From Penium margaritaceum (Eukaryota; Streptophyta; Zygnematophyceae; Desmidiales; Peniaceae), in the NCBI GenBank assembly GCA_023375785.1, contig SZWC01003567.1:96266-160265 (forward strand): a stretch of DNA of 64,000 nucleotides, in the 5' to 3' direction. The position numbers and the translations under genes are program-made. Below, in pieces: positions 59,713-64,000 of the stretch. Position 1 is the stretch's first letter. Each line of letters begins with the position of its first letter. The notes beneath the pieces are model-generated. The model ran no database searches. It saw nothing but the letters and a program-made list of their open reading frames with translations, and was not told where the DNA came from.

Positions 59713-62700
59713 GTTGGCATGTGCCACTGACCATGACCACAAAAGTTTACCAAGTACCTTAAACGGCTATGAATCATAACACGAAACAGCCATGGTTCGA
59801 GTGTCCAATCACAGTGCAGATGTACTAAGCATGATCTTGCAGGTGCAAACAAGGTAGAATACTGGTGGTTCGGCGTCGCTATTGCGCGCAATGCCTTGAC
59901 AAAGTTGGCATGTGCCACTGACCATGACCACAAAGTTTACCAATTACCTTGAACAGCTATGACCCATAACAAGAGTCAGCCACGGTCAGAGTGTCCAATG
60001 ACAGTGGAGATGTACTACACATGATCTTGCATGTAAAAACAAGGTAGAATACTGGTGGCTCAGTGAGGCTATTGTGCGCAATGCCCTGACAAAGTTGGCA
60101 TAATCCACTGACCATGACCACAAATGTATCGAAGTGACTTTTACTTCTATTGATCACAACACGAGTCAGCCACCTTCAGAGTGTCCAATCACAGTGCAGA
60201 TGTACTAGGCATGATGTTGCAGGTACAAACAAGGCAGAATACTGGTTTCTCGGTGTGGCTATTCTGCGCAATGACTTGACAAAGTTGGCATGTGCCACTG
60301 ACCATGACCACAAAGTTTACCATGTGACTAACGTCTACGAATCGTAACACGAGTCAGCCACGATCAGAGTGCCCAATCACAGTGCACATATAATATGCAT
60401 GACCTTGCAGGTATACAAAAGATTATATACCGGTGGCTTGACTCGGCTATTGTGCGCAATGCCTTGACAAAGTTGGCATGTGCCACTGACCATGACCACA
60501 ACGTTAACAAAGTGACTTTAACTTTTACGAATCGTAACACGAGTCAGCCACATTCAGAGTGCCCAATCACAGTGCACATCTAATATGCATGACCTTGCAG
60601 GTATAAACAAGGAAAAATACCAGTGGCTTGGCACGGCTATTGTGCGCAATGCCTTGACAAAGCTCGTATGTCCCACTGACCATGACCACACTGTTTACCA
60701 AGTACCTTAAACGGCTATGAATCATAACACGCGTCACCCACGGTCAGAGTGTCCAATCACAGTGCAGATGTACTAGGTATGATCTTGCAGGTGCAAACAA
60801 GGTAGAATACGGGTGGCTCGGTGTGGCTATTTTGCGCAATGCCTTGACAAAGTTGGCATGTGCCACTGACCATGATCACAAAGTTTACCAAGTGACTTTA
60901 ACTTCTACAAATCGTAACACAAGTCAGCCACTGTCAGAGTGCCCAATCATAGTGCAAATCTAATATGCATGACCTTACTGGTAGAAAAAGGTAAAAAACC
61001 GGTGGCTTGGCACAGCTATTGTGCGCAATGTCTTGATAAAGTTAGCACGTGCCACTGACCATGACCACAAAGTTTACCAAGTACATTAAACGGCTATGAA
61101 TTATAACACGAGTCAGCCACGGTCAGAGTGTCCAAACACAGTGCATATATACTGGGCATGACCTTACAGGTTTAAGCAAGGTAGAATACTGTTGGCTCTG
61201 TGTGGCTATTGTGCGCAATTCCTTGAAACTTTTGGCATATACTACTGACCATGACCACAAATGTATCCAAGTGACGTTTACGACTATTGATCATAACACG
61301 AGTCCGCCACGGTCAGAGTGTCCAATCACAGTGCAGATGTATTAGGCATGATTGTGAAGGGGCAAACAAAGTAAATCACTGGTGGCTTGGTGTGGCTATT
61401 GTGCGCAATGCCTTGACAAAGTTGGCATGTGCCACTGACCATGACTACAAGGTTTACCAAGTGACTTTAACTTCTACTCATCGTAACACGAGTCAGCCAC
61501 GGTCAGAGTGCCCAGTCACAGTGCACATCTAACATGCATGAACCTGCAGGTATAAACAAGGGAAAAAAACCGGTGGCTTGGCATGGCTATTGTGCGCAAT
61601 GCCTTGACAAAGTTGGCATGTGCCACTGACCATGACTACAACGTTTACCAAGTGACTTTAACTTCTACGAACCGTAACACGAGTCAGCCACATTCAGAGT
61701 GCCCAATCACAGTGCACATGTAATATGCATGCTCTTGCATGTATAAAAAAGGTAAAAAACCGTTAGCTTGGCACGGCTATTGTGCGCAATGCCTTGACCA
61801 AGTTCGCATGTGCCACTGACCATGACCACAAAGTTTACCAAGTACCTTAAACGGCTATGAATCATAACACGAGTCAGCCACGGTCAGAGTGTCCAATCAC
61901 AGTGCAGATGTACTAGGCATGATACTGCAGGTGCAAAAAAGGTAGAATATGGGTGGCTCGGTGTGACTATTTTGCGCAATGCCTTGACAAAGTTGGCATG
62001 TGCCACTCACCATGATAAAAAAGTTTACCAAGGGACTTTAACTTATACAAATCATAACACGACTCAGCCACTGTCAGAGTACTCAGTCATAGTGCACATG
62101 TAATATGCATGACCTTGCTGGTATTAAAAGGTAAAAAACCGGTGGCTTGGCACAGCTATTGTGCGCAATGCCTTGACAAAGTTGGCACGTGCCACTGACC
62201 ATGACCACAAAGTTTACCAAGTACACTAAACGGCTATGAATTATAACACGAGTCAGCCACGGTCAGAGTGTCCAATCACAGTGCAGATATACTAGGCATG
62301 ACCTTACAGGTTTAAAAAAGGTAGAATACTGGTGGCTCGGTGATGCTATTGTGCGCAATGCCTTGACAAAGTTGGCATGTGCCACTGACCATGACCACAA
62401 ATGTATCCAATTGACGTTTACGTCTGTTGATCATAAGACGAGTCAGCCACGGTCAGAGTGTCCAGTCACAGTGCAGATGTATTAGGCATGATCGTGCAGG
62501 TGCAAGCAAGGTAAAACACCGGTTGCTTGGAGTGCCTATTGTGCGCAATGCCTTGACAAAGTTGGCATGTGCCACTGACCATGACCACAAGGTTTACCAA
62601 GTGACTTTAAATTCTACTAATCGTAACACAAGTCGGCCACGGTCAGAGTGCCCAATCACAGTGCAAATCTAACATGCATGACCTTGCAGGTATAAACAAG

Positions 62701-64000
62701 GAAAAAAACTGTTGGCTTGGCACGGCTATTATGCGCAATGCCTTGACCAAGTTCGCATGTGCCACTGAACATGACCATAAAGTTTACCAAGTACCTTAAA
62801 CGGCTATGAATCATAACACGAGTCAGCCACGGTCAGAGTGTCCAATCACAGTGCTGATGCAATAGGCATGATCTTGTAGGGACAAACAAGGTAGAATACT
62901 GATGGCTCGGTGTTGCTATTGTGCGCAATGCCTTGACAAAGTTGGCATGTGCAACTGACCATAACCACAACTGTATCCACGTGACTTTTACTTCTATAGA
63001 TCATACCACGAGTCAGCCATGGTCAGAGTGTCCAATCACAGTGCAGATGCACTAGGCATGATCTTGTAGGTACAAACAAGGTAGAGTAGTAGTGGCTCTG
63101 TGTGGCTATTATGTGCAATGCCTTGACAAAGTTGGCATGTGCCACTGACCATGACCACAAAGTTTACCAAGTACCTTAAACGGCTATGAATCATAACACG
63201 NGAGTCAGCCATGGTCAGAGTGTCCAATCACAGTGCAGATGCACTAGGCATGATCTTGTAGGTACAAACAAGGTAGAGTACTAGTGGCTCGGTGTGGCTA
63301 TTATGTGCAATGCCTTGACAAAGTTGGCATGTGCCACTGACCATGCCCACAAAGTTTACCAAGTGACTTTAACTTGTACGAATCGTAACACGAGTCAGCC
63401 ACGGTCAGAGTGCCCGATCACAGTGCATATCTAATATGCATGACCTTACAGGCATAAACAAGGTAAAAAACTGGTGGCTTGGCACGGCTATTGTGTGCAA
63501 TGCTTTCACAAAGTGAGCATGTGCCACTGACCATGACCACAGAGTTTACCAAGTGACTTTAACTTATACGAATTGTAACACAGGTCAGCCACATTCAGAG
63601 TACCCAATCACAGTGCACATCTAATATGCATGACCTTGCACATATTTTTCAATGTAAAAAACCGGTGGCTTGGCACGGCTATTGTGCGCAATGCCTTGAC
63701 AAAGTTGGCATGTGCCAGTGACCATGACCACAACGTTTACCAAGTACCTTAAACGGCTATGAGTCATAACACGAGTCAACCACGGTCAGAGTGTCCAATC
63801 ACAGTGCAGGTGTACTAGGCATGATCTTGAAGGTGCAAACAAGGTAGAATACTGGTGTTTTGGTGTGGCTATAGTACGCAATGCCTTGACAAAGGTGGCA
63901 TGTGCCACTGACCATGACCACAAAGTTCACCAAGTGACTCTACCTTATACGGATCGTAACACGAGTCAGCCACGGTCAGAGTGTCCAATCCGAGTGCACA
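59713..64000 (+). repeat. 189-190 bp satellite array, right end
   Basis: About 22 diverged monomers of the same family, in the normal class order, running off the window. A single N at 63201 lies between two near-identical monomers (63031 and 63221 regions). No gene is seen. Confidence 0.95.
63201..63201. other. Single-N assembly join
   Basis: The sequence reads acacgNgagtcagcc where the consensus is acacgagtcagcc, so a G is present on both sides of the N. The 150-190 bp before and after it are near-identical (gcagatgcactaggcatgat at 63041 and 63231). Confidence 0.85.

Noticed and set aside
3820-64000. Dozens of 62- and 81-codon ORFs with similar products (MHDLAGIHKVKN-like and MIITRVSHGQSVQ-like), suggesting a repeated gene family.
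   Set aside because: They coincide with the satellite monomer: 62 codons plus stop equal 189 bp, one monomer. Many monomers have stops or frame changes, and there is no promoter or domain. Similarity is explained by the DNA repeat.
1-64000. CRISPR-like array because of regular repeats.
   Set aside because: The whole 189-190 bp unit is conserved. There are no short repeats separated by unique spacers, and no cas genes. The elements are eukaryotic.
3649-64000. CENP-B box in the satellite.
   Set aside because: I found no match to the NTTCGNNNNANNCGGGN pattern in the consensus monomer. Centromere identity cannot be claimed from sequence alone.

Overview
This window is repeat-dominated nuclear DNA, most likely from a plant or green-lineage (streptophyte) genome. 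Two things point there: LTR elements whose primer sites match the 3' end of initiator tRNA-Met (TGGTATCAGAGC), as is usual in plants, and a degenerate Copia polyprotein. I cannot name the species. I found no intact host gene, rRNA, tRNA or CRISPR array. All protein-coding remnants belong to retrotransposons and all are broken.

About 46 kb is one satellite family with a 189-190 bp monomer, roughly 240 copies. Three monomer classes alternate: alpha (gactttaacttctacgaa), beta (taccttaaacggctatgaa) and gamma (atgtatccaagtgac). They run mostly as alpha-alpha-beta-gamma (~760 bp) or alpha-beta-gamma (~570 bp) higher-order units. The array is on the minus strand at 1-2200 and on the plus strand from 3649 onward, switching across a truncated LTR element. 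Multi-kb blocks are duplicated within the array (6.4-8.55 kb with 46.7-48.9 kb; 34.0-37.55 kb with 52.06-60.38 kb). One monomer inside the second of these has become about 26 apparently identical tandem copies (54840-59712).

The satellite is interrupted three times. (1) 2201-3648 is a 5' LTR plus leader fragment (element E, minus strand). (2) 13451-26063 is a Copia element (A, minus strand) with two 725 bp LTRs and a 5 bp target duplication CTGAC. It has gag, integrase, reverse transcriptase and RNase H remnants, and a primer site matching the anticodon region of initiator tRNA-Met. Nested in its integrase is a plus-strand non-autonomous LTR element (B, 16659-21829) with three LTR copies and a duplicated integrase piece. 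A further unclassified block (C, about 22038-24784) replaces its gag/protease/integrase junction. (3) 27073-30933 is a second non-autonomous LTR element (D, minus strand) with two 607 bp LTRs.

Elements B, D and E are one family: related LTR cores, a long leader with ~140 bp tandem repeats, and (in B and D) one ORF placed just before the polypurine tract. The B and D proteins can be aligned by eye and resemble the TR-GAG type of plan (LTRs plus a gag-like gene only). I do not recognise the protein. Two single-N joins and a 61-N gap mark assembly uncertainty.
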